Assembly: GCA_020852855.1 (NCBI GenBank)
Contig: JADZAA010000024.1
Coordinates: 1-59,787 of the forward strand
DNA length: 59,787 nucleotides
Direction: 5' to 3'
From: Bacteroidota bacterium
Lineage (GTDB): Bacteria > Bacteroidota > Ignavibacteria > Kapaibacteriales > UBA961
In this document: positions 37,779 through 48,051 of the stretch, piece by piece
How positions within the stretch are numbered: position 1 is the first letter of the stretch
Layout of the letters: each line of letters opens with the position of its first letter
Position numbers and translations under genes: made by a program
The notes under the pieces: model-generated
What the model was told of the DNA's origin: nothing
Databases searched by the model: none
Seen by the model: only the letters and a program-made list of their open reading frames with translations

Positions 37779-38171
37779 TTACTTGTCCGGGTCTATACCC
37801 GATTTAAGCCAATCTACACCTACTTTTTCCCAGGCGGGAACTGAAGAAGCATCAATATATCGTTCCCATTGATATATCCCCGTTTCTTGGGCGATGCGTT
37901 TGAATTGCATTTTAGTTACCGAGCTGGCAAGAATAACCGCAGAACGTGTCATGCCTTTTTGCTTATATAATTTTTGGCCTTCCTGCATATATTGCTGTGC
38001 ATCGGCCGGCAAAGGCTTTAGCGTTCTCATATCAACAAAAATATGAAATCCGCTGCTTGTCGTCAACAACGCTTTTTTACTGTCTTCTACCCATTTTTTC
38101 ATCTCTTCGGCGTTGATGAAATCGGCAAATGTCAGTTTAAAGCCGTAGCCCGTTTTTTCTATTTTATACAT
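37779..38171 (-). CDS. STAS/SpoIIAA-like small protein
   Basis: Short alpha/beta protein, GFHIFVDMRTLKPLPADAQQYMQEGQKLYKQKGMTRSAVILASSVTKMQFKRIA. Confidence 0.5.
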   Translation of the reverse strand: MYKIEKTGYGFKLTFADFINAEEMKKWVEDSKKALLTTSSGFHIFVDMRTLKPLPADAQQYMQEGQKLYKQKGMTRSAVILASSVTKMQFKRIAQETGIYQWERYIDASSVPAWEKVGVDWLKSGIDPDK

Positions 38172-38576
38172 GGCTTTTTACAAAAATAATTGAACAAAAC
38201 CGACATAAAGCAATATGTTATTGCGTCAAGTATATGGCGGATTGAACATTGGTTGCAAAAATATGAAAAAAAATAAATTTATGAACATAACGGCCGTACT
38301 TAAAGAATCTTACAACTGTTCGCAGTCGTGTATTTGAGAATATCGGACCTGTCCGATTGCAGGATACCCTATCGAACAAGCGTTGTTTTCCGAAAAAACA
38401 CCGAAAAAAACAAAGTGCGTAATTTATGTTAAAACTTGATATAAAAGACAAAGTTACGCAGTTCGTCTATTTATTCGGGAAAGCGGGTAAAGGTAAAAAT
38501 GCTCAATCAGCAACCTTTTCTCTCAATAAAAAAATGCTATGCATATCAAAAAAATGTTCGGAAAATAAAAACAGCC

Positions 38577-39413
38577 ATGAAACCGACAGTTGCGATGATT
38601 ACTGCCGCTTTTGTTTTGAGTGCGTGTTCGAGCACGAGGCATATAGCCGAAAAGACAGAGCCGCAAAAAGAAAAAGACACGACGTACACGCAGATAAATC
38701 TGCCTTTATCGTCGCCTGTAGCAACGTTGCTTGCTGCTATAGAAGTGCGAAAATCGGCACTTTCCGTGCTTGATATAACTGCAGCAGTAAACGCTACTAT
38801 AAACGGAACGGCCGCGCCGCCGGCCAACTGCACAATGACTATATGCCGCGACGATTCGCTTGCCATGACGTTTCGCGCTTTTGGAATATCGGTGGGCAAA
38901 CTATACGCCCGTAGCGATTATTTTCTGTTTTTCGATGCTTTTAATAATCGCGCTCTAGAAGGTGCGCCTAATGCCGCAAATATTGCCCGAGCCATTAATG
39001 TACCGCTTTCTTATCAAGATTTTGCGCGTCTGTTGCGCGGCGAGCCGCCCGGTGATATTGCGCTTTTTGCACCTTCTGCCGACGGCGGCGATATGCAATC
39101 ATCGTCCAAGTCTGTGCTTTTCCAAAGGAAAACACCCGGAAACGGTATAGAATACGCGCTGTTTTCCATTGAGCGTCAAGCACTTGTGCAGTATCAACGT
39201 AAAGCGGCGGACGGCACGATACAAATCAATGCACGATACGAGGATTTTATCGAAGCCGATAAAATTCAGGTGGCGAAAAAAGTGGCGATAACTGTTCCGG
39301 CGCAAAATTCAACGGTTGCGTTCAGTGCGTCGGATATTACGGTTAATTCTTCGGAGAAAAAGCGTCTTTCGTTTTCGGTTCCTTCGTCCGTTCCGCGCTC
39401 TCGATTAGAATAG
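38577..39413 (+). CDS. DUF4292-like lipoprotein
   Basis: Start refined to ATG 38577; AFVLSACSST lipobox; LolA-like strand pattern. Confidence 0.65.
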   Translation: MKPTVAMITAAFVLSACSSTRHIAEKTEPQKEKDTTYTQINLPLSSPVATLLAAIEVRKSALSVLDITAAVNATINGTAAPPANCTMTICRDDSLAMTFRAFGISVGKLYARSDYFLFFDAFNNRALEGAPNAANIARAINVPLSYQDFARLLRGEPPGDIALFAPSADGGDMQSSSKSVLFQRKTPGNGIEYALFSIERQALVQYQRKAADGTIQINARYEDFIEADKIQVAKKVAITVPAQNSTVAFSASDITVNSSEKKRLSFSVPSSVPRSRLE

Positions 39414-39421
39414 CGGATAAT

Positions 39422-40366
39422 TTAAGCGCGCGGGTGGAACGCACGGTGAACCTCGCGTATGTACTCACGGTCAATATGCGTATAGATTTGCGTAGTTGCA
39501 ATATCGGAGTGGCCAAGCATTTCCTGCACCGCACGCAAATCAGCACCGCCCTCAAGCAGGTGAGTGGCGAAGGAATGGCGAAACGTGTGCGGATGAACAT
39601 TTTGGGGCAATCCTGCTTTATGCGCCGCAGATGATACAATATTCCATACTGCCATGCGCGTTAAACCACGCCCGCGCTGATTTAAAAACAACTTGCCTTC
39701 AGTTTCCGCACCCGATTTCATAAATAAGGGACGAACATCGCGACTGTAACGGTCTAACCACTCCAAAGCGGAACGTCCGACTGGAACTATGCGCTCTTTG
39801 GAGCCTTTGCCGAATACGCGGATAATTTCTACATCGGGCAATATGTCGCGTCTGCATAAATTGCACAATTCCGATACCCGCAAGCCGCAAGCGTACAAAG
39901 TTTCAAGTATTGCACGGTCGCGCACGCCGGCCGGATTTTTTACGTCGGGCTGTTCAAGTAAAAGCGATATTTCATCGGCAGAAAGCACGTCGGGAAGCTC
40001 GCGACCGGATTTGGGCAGTTCCAGCGTTTCCGTAGGGTCGTATTTTGCACCTTCGGTCTGCAAATAGCCGTAAAAAGTCCGTAATGAACTGAGAGCTCGC
40101 GCCCGACTTGCAACACTAAGCCCGCAATCGGCCAAAAACAGCAGAAAATCGGTTGCGTCGGCTACGTCTGCCTCCGTTTGCGAGGTTTTTCCTCGACCGG
40201 CTAAAAACTCGGAGAATCTTCGTATCTCCAATTTATACGCCGACAATGTATTATCGCTTAATCCGCGCTCGAGGGCAAGGTAACGCCCAAACCCTCGTAT
40301 ATTTCGCACCATTGCAACCGAAAGTTCTACATCTGTTTGCGATTTACCGCCGTCCGTGTCATTCAT
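39422..40366 (-). CDS. xerD: Tyrosine recombinase XerC/XerD
   Basis: LRVSELCNL, VFGKGSKERIVPVG, HPHTFRHSFATHLLEGGADLRAVQEMLGHSDIATTQIYTHID. Confidence 0.92.
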   Translation of the reverse strand: MNDTDGGKSQTDVELSVAMVRNIRGFGRYLALERGLSDNTLSAYKLEIRRFSEFLAGRGKTSQTEADVADATDFLLFLADCGLSVASRARALSSLRTFYGYLQTEGAKYDPTETLELPKSGRELPDVLSADEISLLLEQPDVKNPAGVRDRAILETLYACGLRVSELCNLCRRDILPDVEIIRVFGKGSKERIVPVGRSALEWLDRYSRDVRPLFMKSGAETEGKLFLNQRGRGLTRMAVWNIVSSAAHKAGLPQNVHPHTFRHSFATHLLEGGADLRAVQEMLGHSDIATTQIYTHIDREYIREVHRAFHPRA

Positions 40367-40369
40367 AAT

Positions 40370-40687
40370 TTACACTATCCATTTCAGAAGCCCGCCCATA
40401 AGGTTTGCCGTTTTGAAACCTTCCCGACCAAGTAACATACACGCTTGTCCGCTTCGATTTCCGCTACGGCAGTAAATTATTATTTCGCGGTCGCGAAAAG
40501 GCTCAATCTCGCTGATTCGTTGCTGCAATTCTTCGAGCGGTATATTCAAAGAATCGCCCTCAATATGAAAATTGTTGCGCTCGTCGGAAAGGCGCACATC
40601 AAGAATAACCAAGTCTTCGTTATTTGTCATACGCCGTTTCAGTTCGGTCGCCGAGATTGAAACTATGGGTGAGAATGTCATAATCAA
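40370..40687 (-). CDS. Rhodanese-like domain protein
   Basis: LVILDVRLSDERNNFHIEGDSLNIPLEEL...IIYCRSGNRSGQACMLLGREGFKTANLMGGLLKW. Confidence 0.92.
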   Translation of the reverse strand: MIMTFSPIVSISATELKRRMTNNEDLVILDVRLSDERNNFHIEGDSLNIPLEELQQRISEIEPFRDREIIIYCRSGNRSGQACMLLGREGFKTANLMGGLLKWIV

Positions 40688-40959
40688 TCCTTAAAAAATC
40701 AAGAATGAATTTCCGAACAAATTGTTCGCGCTTTTTGCAAAAATATCAAAAATCGAGGCAAAGGCTATGCTGCCGCCAGGTACATATCCGTTTGAAATGT
40801 ATGCGCTAAACAAGTTGCCGAAAAAGAACGGGGATTAACCCGTAATGCGCACCGATCAAACATTTGCCGTATTCAGTGCAAAAAACCTATGGCGGACAGT
40901 TGTTCGCAATTTCGTTGATATTATATGCGGGAAACTTTGTATTTTTGCGGCGCATCTAC

Positions 40960-41044
40960 GCAGGAGTGGCGGAATTGGCAGACGCGCTGGACTCAAAATC
41001 CAGTGTCCCTTAAAGACGTGTGGGTTCGAGTCCCACCTTCTGCA
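40960..41044 (+). tRNA. tRNA-Leu (anticodon CAA), CCA not encoded
   Basis: Acceptor gcaggag/cttctgc, anticodon stem ctgga-ctCAAaa-tccag, long variable arm, T-arm gtgggttcgagtcccac. Confidence 0.95.
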
Positions 41045-41053
41045 CCTAACGAC

Positions 41054-41089
41054 AGGTCGCATACACATAGAGTATGAGGCCTTTTTTTA
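41054..41089 (+). terminator. Rho-independent terminator after tRNA-Leu
   Basis: aggtcgcatac-acataga-gtatgaggcct followed by T-tract; 11-position stem with one G.A mismatch and one G.T pair. Confidence 0.85.
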
Positions 41090-41271
41090 TTAAATAAAAT
41101 CCCATCTAAATTCAATTCCGAATATAGCGGCAATATCGGTTTCTCTTTATATCCTAACAGTTACAAAGATTACAAAAAACGTGTTTTTTACGTCCTTTTA
41201 TCCAATAAAATCACGATTTTTTCATCGTAATACAATCATTTGTCTTATATCTTTCTCTTTGGAGTTTTTTT

Positions 41272-41934
41272 ATGAAGTATTTTCTGAGAATTGCCGCCGT
41301 AACAACTTTTCTTGCTGTTGCGGTATATGGTATGCAAGCGCAGAAAAAAGGTGCCAAGCCCGCACCGTCCAAATCGTCCAATCCGCAATACATTATTTCT
41401 GCATCGCAAAACGGAAAATCGCTTGGCGATATTACAATCGAGCTTTTTCCTGATGCCGCCCCTAAACATTGCGCAAATTTCGACTCGCTTGTCAGCATAG
41501 GATTCTATGACCACACCGCGTTCCACCGCGTTATTCCGGGGTTTATGATACAAGGCGGCGACCCGAACAGCCGTGGCGGAAATCCCGACACTTGGGGCTA
41601 CGGCGACCCGTCGCTAAAGCGCGTTCCGGCAGAATTCAGCAAAACGCTCTCGCATACTCGCGGCATTATTTCCGCTGCTCGTTCAAACGACCCGAACAGT
41701 GCCACTTCACAATTTTTTATATGTGTGGCAGACCCCACATTCCTCGACGGGCAGTATAGTATTTTCGGCAAAGTATTGAGTGGTATGGAAGTAGCCGATA
41801 AAATTGCGGCCGCGCCTCGCGGTGCAAACGACCGTCCGAACGATAAAATCGAAATGATTGTTAAAAGGGTAACGCTAGCCGGTGCCAAATCTAAACAACC
41901 CGTTAATACAAAAAATCCTGCTAAAAAGAAATGA
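41272..41934 (+). CDS. Periplasmic cyclophilin-type peptidyl-prolyl isomerase
   Basis: Signal peptide; FHRVIPGFMIQGGDPNSRGGN; SQFFICVADPTFLDGQYSIFGKVLSGM. Confidence 0.93.
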   Translation: MKYFLRIAAVTTFLAVAVYGMQAQKKGAKPAPSKSSNPQYIISASQNGKSLGDITIELFPDAAPKHCANFDSLVSIGFYDHTAFHRVIPGFMIQGGDPNSRGGNPDTWGYGDPSLKRVPAEFSKTLSHTRGIISAARSNDPNSATSQFFICVADPTFLDGQYSIFGKVLSGMEVADKIAAAPRGANDRPNDKIEMIVKRVTLAGAKSKQPVNTKNPAKKK

Positions 41935-42575
41935 ACTTAATAAAAGCTTTTACTGCCCTCGGAACTTGCTTGGCAGCACTTTTAAGCGGTACTTTCGGAC
42001 TATTTGCACAAAGCGTCGTTTCTGCTGCGGGCGACCCCGTCATTACACATAAGTTTATCGTCAAAACCTCTATGGGCGAAATACTGCTTGGGCTTTACGG
42101 TAAAGACGCTCCTAAAACTACCGAAAATTTCAAGATGTTGGCAACTGCCGGCTATTACGACAGTATTCTCGTGCATCGCGTAGCACCCGATTTTGTGATA
42201 CAGGCGGGCGACCCGCAAACACGAGATACGGCTCTTCGCTCACGATGGGGGCGCGGCGGAAAAAGTGCATGGGGCGGAAAATTTGAAGATGAACTGAATC
42301 CCGAAACCCCGAGTTATAGAAGCGGATACCAAGAGGGAACTCTCGCCATGGCAAATTCAGGTCCGAACACCAATGGCAGTCAATTCTTTATTTGCCTTGA
42401 AGATACGGATTTACCTAAAAAATACACGATTTTCGGGCGTGTTCTGAGCGGCATGAAAAATGTACATACGATAGGCGAAACAGAATTGCTGCCTAATACG
42501 AGTATTCCTGCTAATCCCGTAATAATTTATTCGATTAGAGAGACGGTTGAGCCGTCGGCCGATTCAGGAAAATAA
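41931..42575 (+). CDS. Second cyclophilin-type peptidyl-prolyl isomerase (4-nt overlap with upstream gene)
   Basis: Signal-like N-term; VHRVAPDFVIQAGDPQTRD; GTLAMANSGPNTNGSQFFICLEDTDLPKKYTIFGRVLSGM. Confidence 0.93.
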   Translation: MNLIKAFTALGTCLAALLSGTFGLFAQSVVSAAGDPVITHKFIVKTSMGEILLGLYGKDAPKTTENFKMLATAGYYDSILVHRVAPDFVIQAGDPQTRDTALRSRWGRGGKSAWGGKFEDELNPETPSYRSGYQEGTLAMANSGPNTNGSQFFICLEDTDLPKKYTIFGRVLSGMKNVHTIGETELLPNTSIPANPVIIYSIRETVEPSADSGK

Positions 42576-42623
42576 CTTCGTGCAATAGTACTTTCCGTAT
42601 TGCAAATATATAGAACTGAGTTT

Positions 42624-43307
42624 ATGCCTGCAAAATCGCCGTTGCCGCCCGATGTCGCGCTTATCCGACGCAAAGTCAAAAGAGCACGTATTGAAATCGA
42701 GCGCGGCGGCGATATTCGGCTGATAGCTCCTATTCGATATTCCGACAGTCAAATACGCGAATTGTACTATGCAAAGATTCGCTGGATAGAAAAAACACGA
42801 CAAAAATTAGCCGCCCGAGAGCGTCGCTTAACCGAAAAACCTGCAAACCAACTTCTTTTTTTAGGCCAGAATTTCGATGTAATAGTCGACAGAAATCTTG
42901 CCGGTCTTGCCATAGATTACGTTTCTCGCGTAATTAGAACTTGCGAAGATGTTTTATCGGACACTGCACGCCGCGAGCGGTGGTATAAGCACGAAGCCGA
43001 AGTAATTATATGCGGAAATGTACGGCGTATTGCCGCTAAGCATGGGTTCTCATACGGTAAAATTACTATACGCTCGCAGAAATCAAGATGGGGAAGTTGC
43101 TCGTCGAACGGAAACCTGTCGTTTAACTGGCGTTTGGTTATGGCACCGCCGTCAATAGCGGAATATCTTGTGTGTCATGAATTAACCCACACGGTTCACC
43201 ACAATCACAGTACTGAATTTTGGCGATTGGTAGCGCATATTTGTCCCGATTACTCAATCGCAGAAAGTTGGCTTCGTGAAAACGAAGCGATATTGTTGGA
43301 TATGTGA
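42624..43307 (+). CDS. YgjP/M48-like metal-dependent hydrolase
   Basis: SQKSRWGSCSSNGNLSFNWRLVMAPPSIAEYLVCHELTHTVHHNHSTEFW. Confidence 0.9.
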   Translation: MPAKSPLPPDVALIRRKVKRARIEIERGGDIRLIAPIRYSDSQIRELYYAKIRWIEKTRQKLAARERRLTEKPANQLLFLGQNFDVIVDRNLAGLAIDYVSRVIRTCEDVLSDTARRERWYKHEAEVIICGNVRRIAAKHGFSYGKITIRSQKSRWGSCSSNGNLSFNWRLVMAPPSIAEYLVCHELTHTVHHNHSTEFWRLVAHICPDYSIAESWLRENEAILLDM

Positions 43308-43335
43308 AGTGTATCTTTAGAAGCGGACTTCGCCT

Positions 43336-46300
43336 TTACGCAGACTTTTTATGCTCTGAAAATTTGGCGGCAACAACCCGCGAAACACCCTCTTCCTCTT
43401 GTGTTACGCCGTAGAGAATATCGGCAGATTCCATTGTTTTCTTATTGTGAGTAACAACTAAAAACTGCGTGTTTTCGCTGAATTTGCGAATAAGTTGCAG
43501 ATATCGTTCGATATTTGCGTCGTCGAGCGGCGCGTCTACCTCGTCGAGAATGCAAAACGGGCTTGGTTTAACCAAATATATCGCGAATAGAAGTGCAATT
43601 GCTGTCAGTGTTTTTTCTCCGGCGGAAAGCAATTCTATGGATTGCGGACGCTTACCGGCCGGTTTTGCGGTGATTCCTATATCGGCTTCGAGAGGGTCGC
43701 CATCGGCTAAACGTATACTCGCCTCCGCATACTCGCCAAACAGCAACCCGAAAAGTTCGCTGAAATTCCGTGCCACCGTATCGAACGTATCATTAAAGTG
43801 CCGTTGCGCCGTAGTATTTATCTCGGCAATGGTTTCGTCAAGTGTTTGTTTTGATTGTCGTAAATCGTCCGATTGGGCCCTCAAGAACACAAGGCGTTCA
43901 TTTTCTTGGCTAAACTCTTCTATTGCAAGGAAGTTCACATTGCCGAGAGATGCAAGTTTCCGTTTTAGCCGTGCAAGTTCTTGTCGCATTTCCGGTGTGG
44001 GCGGTTCGCCGTCGGTCGGCGCGGCCAAGTCTTCGGCGGTCATCCTAAGATTTTCGACGGCATTAGCTTGCAAGGCTTCAATACGGTTACGAAATTCGGC
44101 AAGTCTAAGCTCGCGTTCATGAGCAATGGTCGTCAAGCGGTCGTGCTGTTCGCGTTGCTCGCGTATTTCCTGCGCTACGGTCTGATATTCTGCGCGGCGT
44201 ATCTCCAATCGTTTGTTCAAGCCGTCTTTTGTTTCGCGAATGGAGTTGCGCTGGTCGCGCAACAAATCGGCCTCCTCACTCGCGCTTCTTGCCAATCTGA
44301 CAGCTGCTTCAAATTGTTCGTCAAGTGATTGAATTTCGGTGCTGCGTTGTGTTTCGTTGCGTTGTTCGGCTGATATTTGCTCGTTCGTTCGCATTATTTC
44401 CCGCCGAAGTGCGTCGCGTTCGGCGTTCGTGCGGATTAAGTTTATATGAGCCAGCTGCATTTCCTGTTCGGCAACAGCAAGAGTTTGCTCGGCGGTGCGT
44501 ATTGCGCCGGAGGTTTGCTCGGAAATTTCTTCTTGCCCTACGGAATATTCGCGCAATGTTTCAAATTCTTTCCCGTAAGCGGTTGCCTCGGATTCGGCTG
44601 CGGCTGTATCGGTACGGACTCGCTCTGTCTGTGCGGTAAAATTTGCCAATGACCGTTCTAATGCGTCTGTTTGAAAGCGAAGTTGCGTTCCTTGCTGTTC
44701 AAAATTATTTTTTTCGGCTTCGGCTCGTCGAACATTTGCTGCAAATTGCGGTATATTTACGCCGGAAAGTTCGGTATTTATTGCGGCTATTTCTTGCTCG
44801 GATGTGGCAATATCGGCTTTAAGCGCATCTATTTTACCGCGCAACTTGGCTGTTTGCTCGCGTTTGCCAACGCGCATTCCTTCCGTTTTGGCGGTGGAAC
44901 CGCCACGTACAACGCCGTTTGCTCTTGCTATTTCACCGCTAAGACTTATAGCCGCATCAGCTTTCCCCGAACTTATTGCGGCGAATGCATCATCGAGAGT
45001 TTCTACTACGGCGGCGCGTCCGAGCAGACCGCGCAGTGCATATCGTGCATCGTCATCGCAACGAACCAATTCACTTGCCCAGCCGAAACTTCCGTCGGGC
45101 GGCGCGGGCGGTGCGGGTATCGGCCGTATTGCATCACGACAAATAAATGTTGATTTTCCCTTGCCCGAAGAGCGAAGGGTTGCGCAACCCGCCAAAGCAT
45201 CGGCGCGCGTCTGGACCATAAAGCAACCTCCGGCTTCGCCGAGTGCGGACTCTATTGCAACGCGAAATTTCTCTTCGGCAGCCACAAGTTCGGCCAGCAG
45301 AGATTTTTCTCCTACAGGTTGCCAAGAGTTTGATTTCATAAGGAATTGCGAGCTTTCGGCCGTGTCTATCAAGCCGCCTAAAAAATCGAACGATGCTTTG
45401 GCATGAGCCAGTTCGCTTCGCAATTCGCCTATACGGTTTTGCGTTCGCTCTTTGCCGGCACGTAAAGCCGCGGCACGGTCTTCCGCCGTTTTGAGTGCTT
45501 CTTCGGCGGCGGCAACCGATGCCGTAAATTCTTCTCGTCGCGCCTCGTGTACCATGCGTTTATTTTTGATTTCGTCGTATTGCACGGCTACGCGTTCTGT
45601 ATCGGCAACAATTTCCTCGATGCGCCGTCGCAACCCTGCCACGCGCTCGGCGGCTCTCTCATGCTTTGCCCGTGCATTAGACGCAGCGGTGCGTTCGGTA
45701 GCGGCACGACGTTCGGCGGCACGGAATGTATCGCGCAGGCGGTTTACTTCGGCGGCGGCGGCATTGCGGGTATCGCGGCGAACAGAATACAGATTCTCGA
45801 CATTCGCGCTGTGTTCTTGGGACTCGCCAAGTTTTGCAGTTATTGCAGCAAGATTTTCCTTCAACCGCGCATTTCGTTCCACAGATTCTTCTGCTTCCGC
45901 GGCAAGCCGCAACCGTTCGCGTTCTATTGCCGATTTTCGCTCGGCCGCCACGGCCGCTTGTTGCGAGAATTGTCCTATGCCGCGATTAAGTTCTTGCTCG
46001 CGGCGATTTATCTGCTCTAAATTTACACGGGCTTCTTCTTGTTCCGCTTCCGTTTTCTGCAAACGTGTTTCGGCTTCGAGTGTAACGTCGCGCAATTTGG
46101 ATTTTTGCTTTTGCAACAATGCGAATTCGCGTTCTGTTTCGCTTGCCGCCGCCGCCGCCGCCGCATATTCCCAATGAACAAGCAAACGCTCCAAAATCTG
46201 TGATTTTTCTTCTACATCTTTGTATTGTCGTGCTTTTTCCGCTTGCCTGCCAAGTGAATTTACATTTTTTTGCACTTCGGCTATAATATCTTCCACACGG

Positions 46301-46866
46301 GCAATATCCTCGTTGACTACATTCAATTTTCTCTGCGCTTCGCGGCGGCGCGTTTTGTATTTGGTAATTCCGGCGGCTTCCTCGAACAATCTGCGCCGCT
46401 CGTCTGTTCGGTCGCTAAGAATTGACTCGACCATTTTCAATTCAATCACCGAATAAGCATCGGCACCCATTCCGGTATCCATGAACAATTCGGCTATATC
46501 GCGCAGTCGGCATTGCGTATTATTGAGCAAATACTGACTTTCGCCGTTACGGAACAGACGGCGTTTTATAGTTATTTCGGAAAATTCGAGAGGCAGTATC
46601 TGTTTGTTATTTAATACTGTTATAGCAACTTCGGCCATGCCGAGCGGCTTGCGCGAGCGTGTACCGTTAAAAATAACGTTTTCCATAACGTCGGAACGCA
46701 ATACACCCGCTTTTTGTTCGCCGAGTGCCCAGCGAATAGCGTCCACTATATTCGTCTTGCCGCAACCGTTCGGGCCTACTACCGCAGTCAGCCCGTCGGT
46801 AAAATATAATTCAGTTTTTATCGGAAAAGATTTGAATCCGACTATTTCAACTTTGGATAAATACAC
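43336..46866 (-). CDS. smc: Chromosome segregation protein SMC (GTG start)
   Basis: VEIVGFKSFPIKTELYFTDGLTAVVGPNGCGKTNIVDAIRWALGEQ; coiled coils and hinge; IELLSAGEKTLTAIALLFAIYLVKPSPFCILDEVDAPLDDANIERY. Confidence 0.97.
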   Translation of the reverse strand: MYLSKVEIVGFKSFPIKTELYFTDGLTAVVGPNGCGKTNIVDAIRWALGEQKAGVLRSDVMENVIFNGTRSRKPLGMAEVAITVLNNKQILPLEFSEITIKRRLFRNGESQYLLNNTQCRLRDIAELFMDTGMGADAYSVIELKMVESILSDRTDERRRLFEEAAGITKYKTRRREAQRKLNVVNEDIARVEDIIAEVQKNVNSLGRQAEKARQYKDVEEKSQILERLLVHWEYAAAAAAASETEREFALLQKQKSKLRDVTLEAETRLQKTEAEQEEARVNLEQINRREQELNRGIGQFSQQAAVAAERKSAIERERLRLAAEAEESVERNARLKENLAAITAKLGESQEHSANVENLYSVRRDTRNAAAAEVNRLRDTFRAAERRAATERTAASNARAKHERAAERVAGLRRRIEEIVADTERVAVQYDEIKNKRMVHEARREEFTASVAAAEEALKTAEDRAAALRAGKERTQNRIGELRSELAHAKASFDFLGGLIDTAESSQFLMKSNSWQPVGEKSLLAELVAAEEKFRVAIESALGEAGGCFMVQTRADALAGCATLRSSGKGKSTFICRDAIRPIPAPPAPPDGSFGWASELVRCDDDARYALRGLLGRAAVVETLDDAFAAISSGKADAAISLSGEIARANGVVRGGSTAKTEGMRVGKREQTAKLRGKIDALKADIATSEQEIAAINTELSGVNIPQFAANVRRAEAEKNNFEQQGTQLRFQTDALERSLANFTAQTERVRTDTAAAESEATAYGKEFETLREYSVGQEEISEQTSGAIRTAEQTLAVAEQEMQLAHINLIRTNAERDALRREIMRTNEQISAEQRNETQRSTEIQSLDEQFEAAVRLARSASEEADLLRDQRNSIRETKDGLNKRLEIRRAEYQTVAQEIREQREQHDRLTTIAHERELRLAEFRNRIEALQANAVENLRMTAEDLAAPTDGEPPTPEMRQELARLKRKLASLGNVNFLAIEEFSQENERLVFLRAQSDDLRQSKQTLDETIAEINTTAQRHFNDTFDTVARNFSELFGLLFGEYAEASIRLADGDPLEADIGITAKPAGKRPQSIELLSAGEKTLTAIALLFAIYLVKPSPFCILDEVDAPLDDANIERYLQLIRKFSENTQFLVVTHNKKTMESADILYGVTQEEEGVSRVVAAKFSEHKKSA

Positions 46867-46970
46867 GGAATTTTGCTCCGGCGTTTGTGTGCGCGTTTTT
46901 TATGGACGCACAAAAGGCTGAAATGTAAAAAATAATTACTCTGCTTGAAGTTTCCCTTGTTTTCGGGTAT

Positions 46971-47978
46971 TTATTTATTGTTTCTCCGCTTACGATATAA
47001 TTGCACCGCTCTTTGATGGTCGGCGTAATTTTTGGAAAAAGTATGCCCTCCGGAGCCGTCGCCTTGCGCCACAAAGAACAGATAATCGTTTCTTTCCGGA
47101 TAAACGGCCGCTTCAACGGCAGCCTTGCCGGGCGAATTTATCGGACCGGGCGGCAATCCGGCAAAGCGATAAGTATTATACGGATTTTCCGTTTCCAAGT
47201 CCTTGTATGTCAATCGCTTTTTATTGCCGACAGCAAATTGAACCGTAGGGTCGGCCTCCAATTTCATGCTTTTTTGCAGACGGTTGTAATATAAGCCTGC
47301 AACACGCTTTTTTTCATCGTTCAGCGGCGTTTCGGCCTCGATAATGGAAGCCATTGTAAGAATTTCAGCGCGTGTCTTTTTTTGCTCCGATGCGGCATCG
47401 GCGTATTCTTGCCACACTTTTTCTTGTGTGTCAAGCAAGCGGTCGAGAACGGCGGCCGCACGCTGTTTCCAGAAAAAATTATATGTGTCGGGCATTAAAT
47501 ATCCTTCTACGGATTTTCCCGATATGCCCCGCGCTTTCAAAAGAGAATCAGATGTTGCAAGCCGCATAAATTCCGCCGAATCAAGCCCTATCTGACGCGC
47601 AGAAACAGAGGCAAAATCTTGTAGCATAATTCCTTCGGGATATACAACATTCACGGTTACGGTTTGCTTTCCCCAAAACAGCGACATAAGCAAGTCCCAA
47701 TGCGTAGCAGTCGGCGAGAAGCGATAATACCCGGCAATTATTTTTCTTTTGGTAACAATCGAATATATTTTCGCACTTTGTTGAAAAATTATCGAATAGG
47801 ATACCGCATTGTTTTTTCGCAGAATTTTCATCGCAACGGGAAGTGTGGCACCATTTGGAATTTCTATATCTATTATGCCGGGCAACGGCAATTTCTGTCG
47901 TAAATACCAAGCCTCTCCCAACGTTGCAAGCACGAGAATAAATGATATGAACAAGAATAATTTTCTCGCCGATTTCAT
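46971..47978 (-). CDS. mltG: Endolytic murein transglycosylase MltG
   Basis: EGYLMPDTYNFFW, LTMASIIEAET, YYNRLQKSMKLEADPTVQFAVG, PYNTYRFAGLPPGPINSPGKAAVEAAVYP. Confidence 0.95.
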   Translation of the reverse strand: MKSARKLFLFISFILVLATLGEAWYLRQKLPLPGIIDIEIPNGATLPVAMKILRKNNAVSYSIIFQQSAKIYSIVTKRKIIAGYYRFSPTATHWDLLMSLFWGKQTVTVNVVYPEGIMLQDFASVSARQIGLDSAEFMRLATSDSLLKARGISGKSVEGYLMPDTYNFFWKQRAAAVLDRLLDTQEKVWQEYADAASEQKKTRAEILTMASIIEAETPLNDEKKRVAGLYYNRLQKSMKLEADPTVQFAVGNKKRLTYKDLETENPYNTYRFAGLPPGPINSPGKAAVEAAVYPERNDYLFFVAQGDGSGGHTFSKNYADHQRAVQLYRKRRNNK

Positions 47979-48051
47979 GGTTGCAGTTCGTAAGATTGTA
48001 TTATTCAGCCCGTTTGAATTCTACGCAATTATCTGAGAATATAAAGGTATA

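Noticed and set aside
46146-46167. (GCC)n tract in smc
   Set aside because: In-frame poly-Ala in a coiled-coil arm; no evidence of variability from one sequence.
43469-46456. Several 100-240 aa plus-strand ORFs opposite smc
   Set aside because: Shadow ORFs with Ser/Arg/Ala-rich low-complexity translation caused by smc codon bias.
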